From contig JAMPIQ010000002.1 of the NCBI GenBank assembly GCA_024699855.1, positions 8,804,001 through 8,868,000 of the forward strand: a DNA stretch of 64,000 nt, written 5' to 3'. This document shows positions 20,849 to 32,100 of this stretch, piece by piece; the stretch's first letter is position 1; each line of letters opens with the position of its first letter. The translations under genes were made by a program, and so were the position numbers. The DNA comes from Aphelenchoides besseyi (taxonomy: Eukaryota > Nematoda > Chromadorea > Rhabditida > Aphelenchoididae). Under the pieces are notes generated by a model. The model was not told the origin of the DNA and ran no database searches. It saw only the letters and a list, made by a program, of their open reading frames with translations.

Positions 20849-22612
20849 TCAGAGTTGGGGGTTCGGCTGAAGACGTTGAACTGTCGGCGGTCGGTTGTTG
20901 TCGACTGGTTGTCGTTTGTGAAGTTGATTGAGGTGTCTAGTCAGTTGGCCGGCAGAAGTGTCGACAATGGCGAGACGGTTGCCTTTGAAGTCGATGATGG
21001 TTCCCGGGAGTTTCTTCTTAGGGTGGAGTTGCACGTAGACTCGTTCGTTTATCTTGAATGGTCGTCGTTGAGCGCCGTGATGTCGGTTGAACTTGAACTC
21101 AGTACTTCGGCGGTAGTCGACAGTTTTCTGAGCGTTGCCGAGACGAGTCAACGGATTCAGTTGTGACAATTTTGTGCGAATTTGACGATTGAAGAAGGCA
21201 CTTGCTGGGTTTGAGTCGGACTGGACGGTATCTGACGGAAGACAATTGAGTTGACTGATGGTTGAGTCGAGTTGAGCCAAACCCCTTCCCTCTTTCGCGA
21301 TTGCCGCTTTGACCATGGCCACTGCACGTTCAGCTCGGCCATTCGACATGGGACAATACGGAGGAGATTTGAGGTGAACAATACTAAAATCGGAGCAGAG
21401 ATTAGCGAAGGCTTCAGAAGTGAACTGAGTTCCGTTATCCGTTACCAGTGTTTCCGGTGGACCAAATTGATAGAAGAGTTGACGAAGAAGTTCGGTCGTG
21501 CGTTCGGCGGTGATCTGTTTCGTCTTGAAGGTCCAAATGAAGTTTGTGTGAGAGTCGACGACGATGAGGAGGTAGTGGCCGTGAAGAGGGCCGGCAAAGT
21601 CGGCGTGTATACGTTGCATCGGTTCTGACGTTTGAGGCCACGGTTTCAGTGGAGCTTTTCTTGGAGTGACGGCATTCTCGGCACATGAGTTGCATTGACG
21701 GACCATCTTCTCAATGTCGGAGTCCATTCCCGGCCAGTAGACATGTTGACGAGCAAGACGTTTGGACCGTTGAATTCCTGGGTGTCCGTTGTGGATGGTT
21801 TCCAAGACTTGTGGTCGCATCTTCGTTGGGATGACGACTCGGTCGTTCCACATAACCATTCCCTTGATTTCGTACAATTCGTGGCGTTTCGAGTAGAAGT
21901 TTCCGATTAGTGGATCGGTGCGATCTGCTTCTGACCATTGATTCCGAACTCGTTCAAGAACTGCTGTAAGACAGGGATCGCTGGAAGTGTCAACGTTAAT
22001 ATTTTGAATTGAAACAAACGGTTCAAGTTTAGCTGTCGTTTCGTTTGTGATCAGTTCGTTGTCCTTGTCAACAATTTGTAATTCGCTGATGACTTCTTCC
22101 ATGTCTTCATCGTTCGTTTGTTTTCGTTCTTGAAGCAGTCGCGATAGGGCATCGGCGAATCCGAAAGCGGCGGTGTTGACGTATTCTACCTTGAAGTCGT
22201 AGGCGAGAAGTCGGAGTGCCCATCGAGCTAGTCGGTTTGTGGTTCGTCCATCAAGTCCCTTGGTGTTGTCGGTACGGAAGATTGCTAACAGTGGACGATG
22301 GTCGGTGAGCAACGTGAAGTGTCGACCGTAGATGAAGCGATGAAAGCGTTCGACTGCTGTCACGATTGCCAGGGCTTCCTTCTCGATTTGGGAGTAGCGT
22401 CGTTGGGTTTCTGAAAAAACTTTTTTGAGATGTGATATACCGCTTTCACAGATCCATCGGCGTAGCGTTGTTGAAGAACTGCTCCCATTCCGTCGGGTGA
22501 TGCGTCGGCTGCAACAATCAGTTCTTGTCGGGGATCGTAGTGCGCGAGTGCCAGTGGACTGAGGAGTGTTGCCTTGATGCGTTGGAATGCGTTCTCCCGT
22601 TCGGTTGCCCAT
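20849..22612 (-). CDS. RNase H and integrase part of pol
   Basis: Open frame of 587 codons. The first 60 or so residues are out of register with the RNase H that the neighbouring frame supplies. From about 22420 downward the frame reads the end of RNase H (TDHRPLL) and then integrase. Integrase has an H-x3-H ... C-x2-C zinc site (HNGHPG, CNSC) and a DDE core (HADFAGP, VTDNGTQF, then E in NGRAERAV). It cuts and joins the cDNA into the host genome. It ends with a basic, possibly DNA-binding, tail. Confidence 0.9.
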   Translation of the reverse strand: MGNRTGERIPTHQGNTPQSTGTRALRSPTRTDCCSRRITRRNGSSSSTTLRRWICESGISHLKKVFSETQRRYSQIEKEALAIVTAVERFHRFIYGRHFTLLTDHRPLLAIFRTDNTKGLDGRTTNRLARWALRLLAYDFKVEYVNTAAFGFADALSRLLQERKQTNDEDMEEVISELQIVDKDNELITNETTAKLEPFVSIQNINVDTSSDPCLTAVLERVRNQWSEADRTDPLIGNFYSKRHELYEIKGMVMWNDRVVIPTKMRPQVLETIHNGHPGIQRSKRLARQHVYWPGMDSDIEKMVRQCNSCAENAVTPRKAPLKPWPQTSEPMQRIHADFAGPLHGHYLLIVVDSHTNFIWTFKTKQITAERTTELLRQLFYQFGPPETLVTDNGTQFTSEAFANLCSDFSIVHLKSPPYCPMSNGRAERAVAMVKAAIAKEGRGLAQLDSTISQLNCLPSDTVQSDSNPASAFFNRQIRTKLSQLNPLTRLGNAQKTVDYRRSTEFKFNRHHGAQRRPFKINERVYVQLHPKKKLPGTIIDFKGNRLAIVDTSAGQLTRHLNQLHKRQPVDNNRPPTVQRLQPNPQL

Positions 22613-23395
22613 TTGAATTCGGCATCTTTGAGCGTGAGTTGCTCTAGCGGTTGTTTCATCGTGTGCAGTTGATGCACGTACTTGCCGTAGTAATTGACAA
22701 GGCCCAGCAGAGTTCGTACCTCCGGGACGGTGGTTGGTTTTCGGAGCTGTTTGATAGCTTGTATTCTTTCCGGGTCTGGTCGGATCCCATTAGCGTGCAC
22801 GATTGAACCTAAATATTTGACCTCCGTTTGATTGAACTTACACTTCGGTAGCTGGATCTTAAATCCCCACTCCTGAATTCGTTGGAGCACCTTACGAAGT
22901 CTTTCATCGTGTTGCTCTTGGCTGTTTCCAACGACCAGGATGTCGTCCAGGTATCCAATGACTCCATCCAGTCCGTTGAGCATCTGGTCGACGGTTCGCT
23001 GGAATATTGCCGGAGCTGTTTTGAGACCAAAGTTCATGCGCTCGTACTGATACAGCCCACGGTGCGTGTTGATTGTTGTGAACGGTTTCGAGTCTTCGGC
23101 CAGTGTGAGTTGGAGGTAAGCGTCCCTTAAGTCCAACTGGCTGAAAATAGAATTACCCGCCAACTTCCCGAAAATATCCTCAATGTTCGGCAATGGGTAT
23201 GCGTCTTCCTGAAGAGCCGCGTTGAGTCCCGTTGAATAATCGGCGCATATTCTAATCTTGCCCTGCGGCTTCTTCGCAATAACGATGGGTGTTGCCCCAT
23301 TTGGCGGTGTCAACTTTGGAGATGATTCCTGCGGCTTCCAACCGATCCAACTCTTGATTGACGAGCGGTTCAACTGCTAGCGGAAGTGGTCGGCG
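22360..23395 (-). CDS. Reverse transcriptase and start of RNase H
   Basis: The main open frame is 22360-23373. RT-like coding continues upstream to about 23395 in another register. Recognisable blocks are KIRICADYS, the QLDLRDAY catalytic Asp region, the YLDDILV active site and the first RNase H Asp (AADASPDGMG). Frame changes occur at an AAA run near 23408-23416, a GGGG run near 23300-23306 and an A6 run near 22420-22426. As read, no single pol protein can be made. Because each change is one base in a homopolymer, sequencing error is a real alternative to mutation. Confidence 0.88.
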
Positions 23396-25091
23396 TGGCA
23401 AATGTGTCGGTTTGGGCCGTTGGATCGACATGAAGTTGAGCTGAAATTCGATTGCACTTACCTAACGTGTCTTCGAACACATTCGGGAATTGACGCTGCA
23501 GCTGTTCGTTGTAACTGTGTGTCGTTTGTACTTGATTGATTCCCTTAGCATAGCTGACCATTCCAAATTGATCCATCGACTTAGCCGACAGCAATGCGCA
23601 GTTTGGACGATTGAGAACGTAGAGCTGCATTTCAATCGCTTTGTCGTTCCAGTTGGCCGTTATCGTAAACCTTCCAAAAATCTGAAGTGGCTTCTGGTCG
23701 ACTCCCACCGCCGCGATTTGGGTTGTTAACAGTTCCGGTTGGCCAAGCGTTTGCCACTCCTCAAGTCCAATAACGTTCTCGTCGGCGGCGGTGTCGAGCT
23801 GGAACTCGAGTTTTTGCCCATTGATTTCGATTGTGGCTGATCTGCGGTGGACATTCACTGTGTTGATGCTGATGACTTCGATTCGTTTTGCAGTTTTTCG
23901 GCAGACTTTTTGCAAGTGTCCTTTTATCCCACAACCGTGACAGATTGCTTCTTTGAATGGGCATTCGGAGCGTTGATGTTTGCACGATCCACACCCTTGA
24001 CATTTGGGTTTGGATTCTTCAGTCGTTTGAGTTGCCGGTACGTCTTTGTGTTGTTTCTTCAATTTGAAGCGTTGCTTGTACTTCGGTGTCGAAGAGTTCT
24101 TCTCCACTTTCTTGATTGAAAGGATTCCTTCGGTTTGCTGTTGGGCCATTTGACGATTCGCGACTCGGTTCAGTTGATCTCGACATTTGGTGACCAGACG
24201 TTCCAGTGATGGCGTTGTCGGGGCGTCGAGTTCCTTCAAGGCGATTTCTTGAAGTGCTGCGTCTTCCGGACGGTTGAGTGCGAGTGCGAAGAGAAGACAC
24301 TTGATGTCGTCGTCCTTCATTGTGGACCATTTGCACAAAACGAATTTTGAATTGATTCGCTCTCCCAAGTTTTCGATTGATTCTCCGTTTTCGTGGCGGA
24401 TGGACAAAACCTGCAGTCGTCGCTGAAATGTAGTGACAATATCGTTAAAATGTTCACTTAGCTTTTTGATCAGTTCCTCGAACTCCATCGTTTCTGGTTT
24501 GTTGGGGAGTGACCAGTCGGTGAAACGTGCGTACTCCGTGCTTCCGAGCGAGTTGAGAACGATCGACTTGTGGTTGTCGCTGGACAGTTTGCTGTCCTTG
24601 ATCATTGACTCGTAACGCTCGTACCATTTCTGAAACGTTTTGTCGTTTAATGGGTCATACGTGAACTTCTCGAGGATTCGTTGAATAGCCTCCATGATTT
24701 GGATCGGTGACTGAACGACTTTGGCTTCTGTTGTCGTGCCTGCGGATATCGACGCGAGAGTTGTGTTTCGACCGCGGTCTTCGATTGACTTGAGTTCTAA
24801 GTCGATGTCGTCTATGGTCTCTTCGGCTTCATCTTTCGCTTTGTGGAAGTCGGTTGTTGCCGTGAAAGCGGACAGGCTTTCCGCATCTGTTTCCTGGAGC
24901 CACAATGCTTCATAGCGGTTGACGATTTCCACTTTGCGGATCAGGCGGGATCTGATTTGATTCGCAGTTTTGCATTCGGCCTCCGTTGCGGTGTTGTCCT
25001 AAAATTTCCTTTGTAGGCTCTTCCAACTTACGACCTGAGAATCGATCTCGTTTTTCGCTTTCGCGATTTGCTGTTTGCAAGTCGTCTCCAT
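23370..25091 (-). CDS. Gag with two zinc knuckles, fused to aspartic protease
   Basis: The main frame starts by 24932. A likely upstream start at 25091 lies two bases past the primer site and joins in frame if 24999-25031 (33 bases, GT...TTTTAG) is removed as an intron; unspliced, a TAG stops it. A helical capsid-like region is followed by two CX2CX4HX4C knuckles (CQGCGSCKHQRSEC and CHGCGIKGHLQKVC). Next comes a retropepsin-like segment with the active-site triad as DTA rather than the usual DTG or DSG. Gag packages the RNA; the protease matures the polyprotein. There is no frameshift between gag and protease. Confidence 0.88.
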
Positions 25092-25093
25092 CT

Positions 25094-25103
25094 GACTGCG
25101 CCA
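25094..25103 (-). other. Primer binding site, tRNA-Ser type
   Basis: On the minus strand TGGCGCAGTC lies two bases inside the 5' LTR. It is complementary to the CCA end of a tRNA-Ser with acceptor end GACTGCG-CCA, as used by Drosophila 297 and 17.6-type elements. Confidence 0.75.
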
Positions 25104-25105
25104 GT

Positions 25106-25247
25106 TGTTCTGTCGTCGTAGGTTACCGGCGAGGTTTATTAGACGAACAATAAATAACAATAAAAACAAAACTACAATAACGCATGTTAACAACAAGGAC
25201 GCGAACGCCGCCTTGGCGTTCTGTCATTACAGTTTCGGGTTGGGACA
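25106..25247 (-). repeat. 5' LTR of the retrotransposon
   Basis: 142 bases, identical by eye to 20550-20691. On the minus strand it is the upstream LTR and should carry the element's promoter. Confidence 0.95.
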
Positions 25248-26164
25248 AAAGGTATACACGATTTTGGACAGCAGTTTTAACGGACTGATTATTACGCTAA
25301 ACACTTCTCTTCGATGCAATAAAACTAAAACGATAGACCGGGAATTACATTTCTAGTGATTTTTCCAAGCTGAACAAATGGAGAGTTTTGTCAGAATCCT
25401 TGTTTTCAACTTAAGCCACTTAAGAGCCTTCGTGAAAAACGAAGTTATTGGTCATTTAATCGGACTTCCGGCTTAGTTTTTTGCTAACAGACTACTATGG
25501 AATAAGCACATTGATGTTGGGAACATTTTTCTTTTGGTGAGATTTCAGTTTTGTGGTCGTTCAATCGTTTAGAGTCTTGATTGTTGGTGGTCACTATTTC
25601 AGCGCGATGTTTACTTTCACGGCACTTGAACGGACACAATTGCGAATCTTATATTTCGATGAACGGTTGGTATTGGTTGCGCCGAAAAGAATTGGGGTCG
25701 AAGATTCCGAACCCATGGCTTCTTCACTGCAAACAACGCGCGAATCAAACAAACTGCGATAAACCCGTGGTCGGAAGAAAGGAGAAGTAATGTTTGCGCT
25801 GGTGGAAACCCGGGGACACGACATGCTTTCCGGTCGACGCGGTTTACTTTCAATATGAAGGTACATCTGAAAATGCGAATATTGTGAAAGTGTGCGCGAG
25901 TAGACGCTCCAAACGTCCGAGAAACGATTTCTGATCATCCGAAACTCGTGTGTGAAAATAGCCAGCGACTCGAACTTGTTTCGTGCGGATTTTACCTTTC
26001 AAACGTTTTGTACGTCCATTCGCGTATGTCGTGGTGCTTCTCGTTACCAAGGCGTCACAGTGGGTGGTGAGCTAAGTGCGTATTTTCAACCTTCTCGCCT
26101 GTTTATTGAACTTGTTTTTGTATCGAAAACACGCTGATTGTTTACAAGTTGTTTCAGCGATCTA
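25248..26164. other. Intergenic region
   Basis: Begins with the right copy of the AAAGG target duplication. Several overlapping short ORFs on both strands at 25553-26137, none with a domain. No gene supported. Confidence 0.4.
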
Positions 26165-26374
26165 CAGGGTGTCTCAAAAAAAAGGGCAATCGTGCTGTAA
26201 CTTTTTAACCAGCCATTGTATGAAGATTCTGTAAAAAGAAACTAAGGTTGTTTTTGGCCGCGGAGTCGATTGGTCTAATTTTCTGCCGGATCGGACAAGT
26301 CCGCAGGCTGCTATGGACAATTTTGTACCTCCAAGCGAGTTTAACGCTGCTTCCCATTCTTCATTTTTGTCTTC
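26165..26374 (+). repeat. Left inverted repeat of the mariner-derived element
   Basis: Matches the reverse complement of 26671-26880. It also encodes an antisense ORF shadow shared by both arms. Confidence 0.9.
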
Positions 26375-26670
26375 GTTATGACGGTCAGTCGTTATCAATT
26401 CACTCATGACAATCCGGATTTTGGAAGCATAGGAAGAACTAGAGTATAAGATTCCATTGTGCAATTTGTGGGTTAATGAGTTTCTTAAGCGCATTGCTTT
26501 GGTAGTACGGGAACACGGAGGCCACATTGAACATCTTGTTAACAAACTGTAATCTTTAATCTTAAATTGTTATAAATAATCTGTAATCAAGTCCATCCAT
26601 CAATTGACATAACGACGTCACGCCATTTCGCCTCGCTTTGATTATTGATACCGCCAGCGCTTTTAAAAAG

Positions 26671-26880
26671 GAAGACAAAAATGAAGAATGGGAAGCAGCG
26701 TTAAACTCGCTTGGAGGTACAAAATTGTCCATAGCAGCCTGCGGACTTGTCCGATCCGGCAGAAAATTAGACCAATCGACTCCGCGGCCAAAAACAACCT
26801 TAGTTTCTTTTTACAGAATCTTCATACAATGGCTGGTTAAAAAGTTACAGCACGATTGCCCTTTTTTTTGAGACACCCTG
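26671..26880 (-). repeat. Right inverted repeat of the mariner-derived element
   Basis: Reverse complement of 26165-26374, ending in GAGACACCCTG followed by the TA duplication. Confidence 0.9.
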
Positions 26881-29105
26881 TATAATGACAAAAGAAAGTT
26901 CGTTTTCGTCATGAACCGCCAGAATGTGAACGCTATGAGTCAATTGCAACAGAATAGTAAACAGAACTTATGTCGTTGCTCAACAACATGATCAAATAAG
27001 CTAAACAACTTCTTTCACTGAATTTATTCTACACTCGAACTCAACGACTAAATCAAGGCTTCAACGTCATTTAACGATGAGTAAGTGAGATGTTTAAATG
27101 TTCATATTTGAAGCACACGTCACACTTTTCTTTTGTTGATAAGGATTTTTGCTGAACTTATGTTCATGAATCATTGATTAAGCGTGATTTTGTCAATCAG
27201 AAACCCAAGTCAAAGGGTTTGGCTTCAAGATTAGCCATCAAACAGCCCATTCTTTTTGTTTATATTGTCAGGATGCGACAGGAAAACTTTTGAGCTCGTC
27301 TATCGGTATCTTTAGCTTGCATTCTGAGTTGTGGAAATTATGTTCGTAATTTTCTATCAGAATTATTGTTTCATGATTCCAAACTCTCGACTATTATGTT
27401 ACAGTCGGGCATCTGTCGTGCATATTCGATTGTCTGTTCCCTTTGCAGTGTCCTTGGGGCCTGGAAACCGAACTGAAAGGCTGTTCGTTGACAAAAATAT
27501 TCGATACGAATTTCATTTTTTACGTGATTACGTTCGAGATCAAAGGTTTTAGTTGTAGAAGTCAAAAAACATGTCACGCAGTCTGAATCATTCGCTTTTG
27601 AAGGAACTTTCGGGATAATTTCGCGCCAAAGCGATTGAGTATAAGTGCGAGAAGGAGCTTATCGTCGCCTTTCAGAGAGTGGATAATGTATTCGTTTCAA
27701 CGTTTGAATTTCGCCGTCCGACTTTCGATTGTGCGAGCGAACAATCTGATCGTGACTTTGTCTGATTGATTTCCGCTACGCATCTTTTCTTTTGAAGAAC
27801 TAATTCACGGTGACGTCGATTAGCCAGAAGTGATTGGATTGGGCCGTGAAATTACAGAAATGAGGGTCGGAAGAAAGCAAAAAAGCAGAATGTTGCTGAC
27901 TGTTTCGCTGCTAACTCATCGATAGGCGACGGTCCATGTGGGCACACCTGCGATTGCCGATTGTGTTCAGGCGGTTTCCGCAATTCTTCTGCCGCACGCG
28001 TTGTTGCTTGTGATGTATGAATTGGAGGAAGAGCGCATTCAGATTAGTCATCGACTGGCTTCCCTCCCGGCGTCCGTCGTATTGTGCATTGTCGCGTGGA
28101 AAGCAGCACAAGTGGAATCGAGAAGGCAAAAGTCGTGAAAACAGTGAGGAAAATGCAAAACTCGCACTACAAAGGTTTCTCTTTTGTCAACTGCGGTCTT
28201 CATATCGATGGAGATTGTGTTTGACGTAGACGACCGATTTGCTTTTGCTGTTAATCGTCATTTCTTATTCATATCCATAGATCTTAAAGGGCCACAATGG
28301 CTGTTAAGTTCACGATCTTTAGATAGTTTGTTGATATTTTTGTAACGACCGTGTGATTAGTTTTGGGACGTTTTTTCACATCGCCATGGTAATGCGGAAA
28401 ATTTCTTCGCGTTTTCTCACTGTTTGTCGTTCACCTGTTGGCCTTCGATTTCGATGTTATTATAAACAGACGACGCTAATGTTTTGACGTCTCCATTAGA
28501 TGCATAGGCAAGAAAACGTTTCTTATCTTTCGAGTTTGTTCGACGATCGAATTCGTTTTTATTGAATTCGTATAACAGATCGAGAACTTGCTAATCATCT
28601 GTGAAGTGTTTACGATTCGCACAGAAATCCCTGCTTTCGTACTTCAACACGAAAAAGCGAGATTTTGGGAGGGATGTTTTGGAATTCGTTGTTATTGACG
28701 TTCTTCAGTCCGCTTCTCGTCAACAACCCGAAAAGAAGATCCATGTGTTGCGCTCGGGTAATAAAAATAACCTCCAGCCACCATTCCGGGACCATCCGCG
28801 AACAAGAATCACGATAAGGGGGTCCGGTTATTGAACTGCAGAATCGATCAGTCGCCATCATTTCATGTCCACGGTTATTTCCCGGTATTTCTAAATCGAT
28901 CTGAAGATTTCGTGGGCTTTGGAGAGCAGTCCTCTAGTCGACTAAACCCTGCAAATTCATTCTTACAAGCTACGAAGTCAACTCGTAACTAAACACGCGG
29001 ATTTTTGACTTCCGGTGTTTTACTCTGTCACTAGTTTTTGCTTCTTGCTTTCAAACTTATAAAAAATCTTTTTCGGAGTTCTTGTCATTATTGAAACATA
29101 CATCG
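26881..29105. other. 2.2-kb intergenic region upstream of the flippase gene
   Basis: Short ORFs on both strands (for example 27331-27552 +, 27911-28138 on both strands, 28610-28861 -) without domains or splice chains. The right end is presumably the flippase promoter. No repeat recognised. Confidence 0.4.
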
Positions 29106-32100
29106 ATGTCCGCAGTTCAGCGAAGTTTTTACTGTTAGTTGAACTTATTGTTTTCAGCTGTGCACCGCAGTTCGTCAAGCGGAGATACTACATTCCCGGT
29201 CGAGTCTCGTCGACTTTCGTCGTCCTCTCGATCCACTGAGTTTCCGGTAACAGCACGTCGACGACCTCGCACTCCGCCCTCGGCCTACGTGAATCCGCTC
29301 TTTCTGGGCGAATCGGCGTGGCAGACATCGCCAATCCACAGAAAAGTGGGTTGGAATGCGAAGATGTTGGAACGATTGCGGCGCTGCTGGCGCAATTCAA
29401 CTGCGCCCACTTCGGATGGCTCGATGGTGGATAGTACACAACAGAACGATAATCGAGAACGAAACCGAGCTAACAGCACCGCAGGCGATAATCAACGAAC
29501 CTTACGGGCAAATAATCGAGATTACAATTCCGATTTTGGATACGCGGTAAGTCATTGCCGATCGAAAAACATCTTTAATTGGTCATTTAGGACAATTACA
29601 TTAAAACCTCAAAGTGAGTTTGATTTCTTTTTGTCTTCAGATTATCAATGATTGTTCTTTCTTCAGATACAACGCTGTGACCTTTTTGCCAAAGAATCTC
29701 TTTGAGCAATTTCAACGTCTTGCCAACTTTTACTTTTTGGTTTTAATGGTTTTTCAAGTAAGCGATTTCGAAGTCCTCATTGCAATCAATGACAATTTTG
29801 TAGCTTATTCCTTGGATCACAAGTATTGCATGGTATTCAACGGCTATTCCTTTGTTTGTTGTGCTCGGTGTTTCTGCCGTAAAAGATGGTTACGATGACA
29901 TTGTAAGTCGTCATAGGTTTTCTGTGAACACATTGTTTTAGCAACGACATCGCAGTGACAGTCAAGTAAACAACCGAATATCGTACGTTGTTCGAAACGG
30001 TCGATTGGAAGAAGAACGATGGATGAACGTAAAAGTCGGTGATGTGATTCGAATGGAAAACGAACATTTTATCGCTGCCGATCTTCTTCTGCTTTCGACT
30101 TCCGAACCTCATGGTATTTGTTATATTGAAACTGCAGAGTTAGATGGTGAAACCAATTTAAAAACTCGATCCGCTCTACCTGAAACCGCAGTTATGGGCG
30201 ATATCGTAAAGGACATTTCAGATTTTGATGGTTGGTTTCGATTAACAGATCGCACGTACGAATGTAAATTTTTAGGTGAAATTATTTGCGAAGCCCCAAA
30301 CAATCGTCTCGATCGATTTGAGGGACGACTCGTTTATCAAGGTCGTCAGATTCCATTGGACAACAACAAAATGCTGCTGCGTGGTTGTCGTTTACGAAAT
30401 ACTCGTTGGTGTTATGGTTTGGTCGTTTTTGCGGGCAAGGACACCAAGTTGATGATGAATAGTGGAAAGACGAAATTCAAACGTACGAGCTTGGATCGAT
30501 TTCTGAATATTTTGATCATGGGTGTGAGTTGATGAATAGAGAGAGAAGGCGAATATGATTACCTGGTTGTAGATTGTTCTTTTTCTAATCGCTATGTGTT
30601 TGATTTGTACGATTTTGTGTGGAATTTGGGAATGGGTTACTGGTCGTCACTTTACCGTCTATTTGGAGTGGGATAAAATCGTTTCGTCGACGAACTCAGA
30701 TGGTAGCGAAGCCCGTGGTGCAAAACAAATTATGATCATCTCGTTCCTAATGTTCTTCTCGTACATTATATTGCTCAATACGGTTGTGCCGATTTCCCTT
30801 TATGTTAGGTAAGAGATACTATTGCAATAATAGATGTAATTAAAACGATTTTAGTGTTGAAATCATACGATTTGCTCATTCAGTTTGGATCAATTCGGAT
30901 ATGAAAATGTATTACGCCAAGACCGATACACCAGCACGTGCTCGAACCACAACGCTGAACGAAGAACTGGGTCAGGTTCAGTACATATTCAGCGACAAGA
31001 CGGGAACTCTTACTCAAAATATCATGACTTTTAACAAATGCTCAATCAACGGTCGATCTTACGGAGATTTGATGAGTCCACAAGGCGAATTAATTGATAT
31101 AACGCCTGTAAGTTTGTATTCACATTCGGTTATACATTCATTAGAGTACCAAACCCCTTGACTTTTCTTGGAATCGATGGCACGAACCAAAGTTTTGTTT
31201 TTACGACCAAACCTTGCTCGACGACACGAAGAACCGTGTGCCCGAGGTACGTCGTTTTGTTGTTGCATTTGATCTTTTCTTTATTAGGTTGAAGAGTTTT
31301 GGCGTCTACTTGCAATTTGCCATACGGTTATGCCCGAGCGAAAAACTGGTACCCTACTTGAATACCAAGCGCAGAGCCCCGATGAAGCGGCACTCACAGC
31401 AGCTGCTCGCAATTTTGGATTTGTATTCAAGTCACGTACGCCGACCAGTTTAACGTTGGAGATTCGAGGAAAAGAAGAAGTATTGAACTCTGAATGTAAA
31501 GTAACGTGCATTTTGTTTAGACTTTTGAGGTTCTACAAATCCTCGACTTCGACAACGTTCGTAAGCGAATGTCCGTGATTGTGCGAACGAAAGACGGAAA
31601 AGTTCGTTTGTATTGTAAAGGTGCCGATACGATGGTTATGGCACGAATTCGCGAAGATACAAGTGACTTGCTGCGACAAGCGACAATGCAACATTTGGAC
31701 AAGTTTGCAGCCGATGGACTGCGAACATTATGTGTTGGATACAAAGATCTGGATGCTGATTACGTACTCGAATGGATGGAACGACAACAAGAAGCAGCAC
31801 TCGACGTGAAGAACAAGGACGAGCGATTGGTGGAGTTGTACGAAGAGATCGAAAGTGGAATGACATTGCTCGGTGCAACAGCCATCGAAGATAAACTCCA
31901 GGACGGTGTGCCAGAAACGATTTCAAAACTGTCGCAAGCGAACATTAAGATTTGGGTGTTGACTGGTGACAAAACGGAAACTGCGATCAACATCGGTTAT
32001 TCGTGTCAACTGTTAACTGAAGACATGAAAGAAGTTTTCATTGTCGATGGAAAAAAAGAAATCGAAGTTGAAGTTCAACTCAAAGACATCAAACGGTGCA

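Larger units (their letters stand above)
20550..25247 (-). mobile_element. Ty3/gypsy-type LTR retrotransposon, full length, recently inserted
   Basis: A 4698-base element bounded by two 142-base LTRs that I read as identical and that begin TG and end CA. It is flanked by the 5-base direct repeat AAAGG (20545-20549 and 25248-25252). It is oriented on the minus strand: a tRNA-Ser-type primer binding site lies inside the right LTR, then gag with two zinc knuckles, an aspartic protease, reverse transcriptase, RNase H and integrase in Ty3/gypsy order, and a purine tract before the left LTR. There is no envelope frame. Short LTRs and a Ser primer suggest the Mag clade, but that is inference. The pol region is interrupted by three frame breaks, each at a homopolymer. 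Confidence 0.95.
26165..26880 (+). mobile_element. Non-autonomous mariner-type element with 210-base inverted repeats
   Basis: A 716-base element flanked by TA (26163-26164 and 26881-26882). Its ends read CAGGGTGTCTC, a mariner-like terminus. The inverted repeats 26165-26374 and 26671-26880 match over 210 bases by eye, including the A8/T8 run. The 296-base centre keeps a transposase-like C-terminal remnant on the plus strand (about 26433-26550, ending GGHIEHLV plus a few residues and TAA), the kind of ending seen in mariner transposases. The catalytic core is missing, so it must move, if at all, with help from another copy. Confidence 0.88.

Noticed and set aside
20849..22612. Programmed frameshifting as the cause of the pol frame changes
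   Set aside because: The changes lie inside the RT and RNase H coding regions and not between proteins. No slippery site followed by a structure was evident, so homopolymer error or mutation explains them better.
26174..26871. Long shared ORF present on both arms of the 26-kb element
   Set aside because: The identical peptide on both strands simply reflects the inverted repeat. It has no start context and no transposase motif.
27911..28138. Overlapping ORFs of about 70 codons on both strands
   Set aside because: Mutual shadows with no homology or structure.
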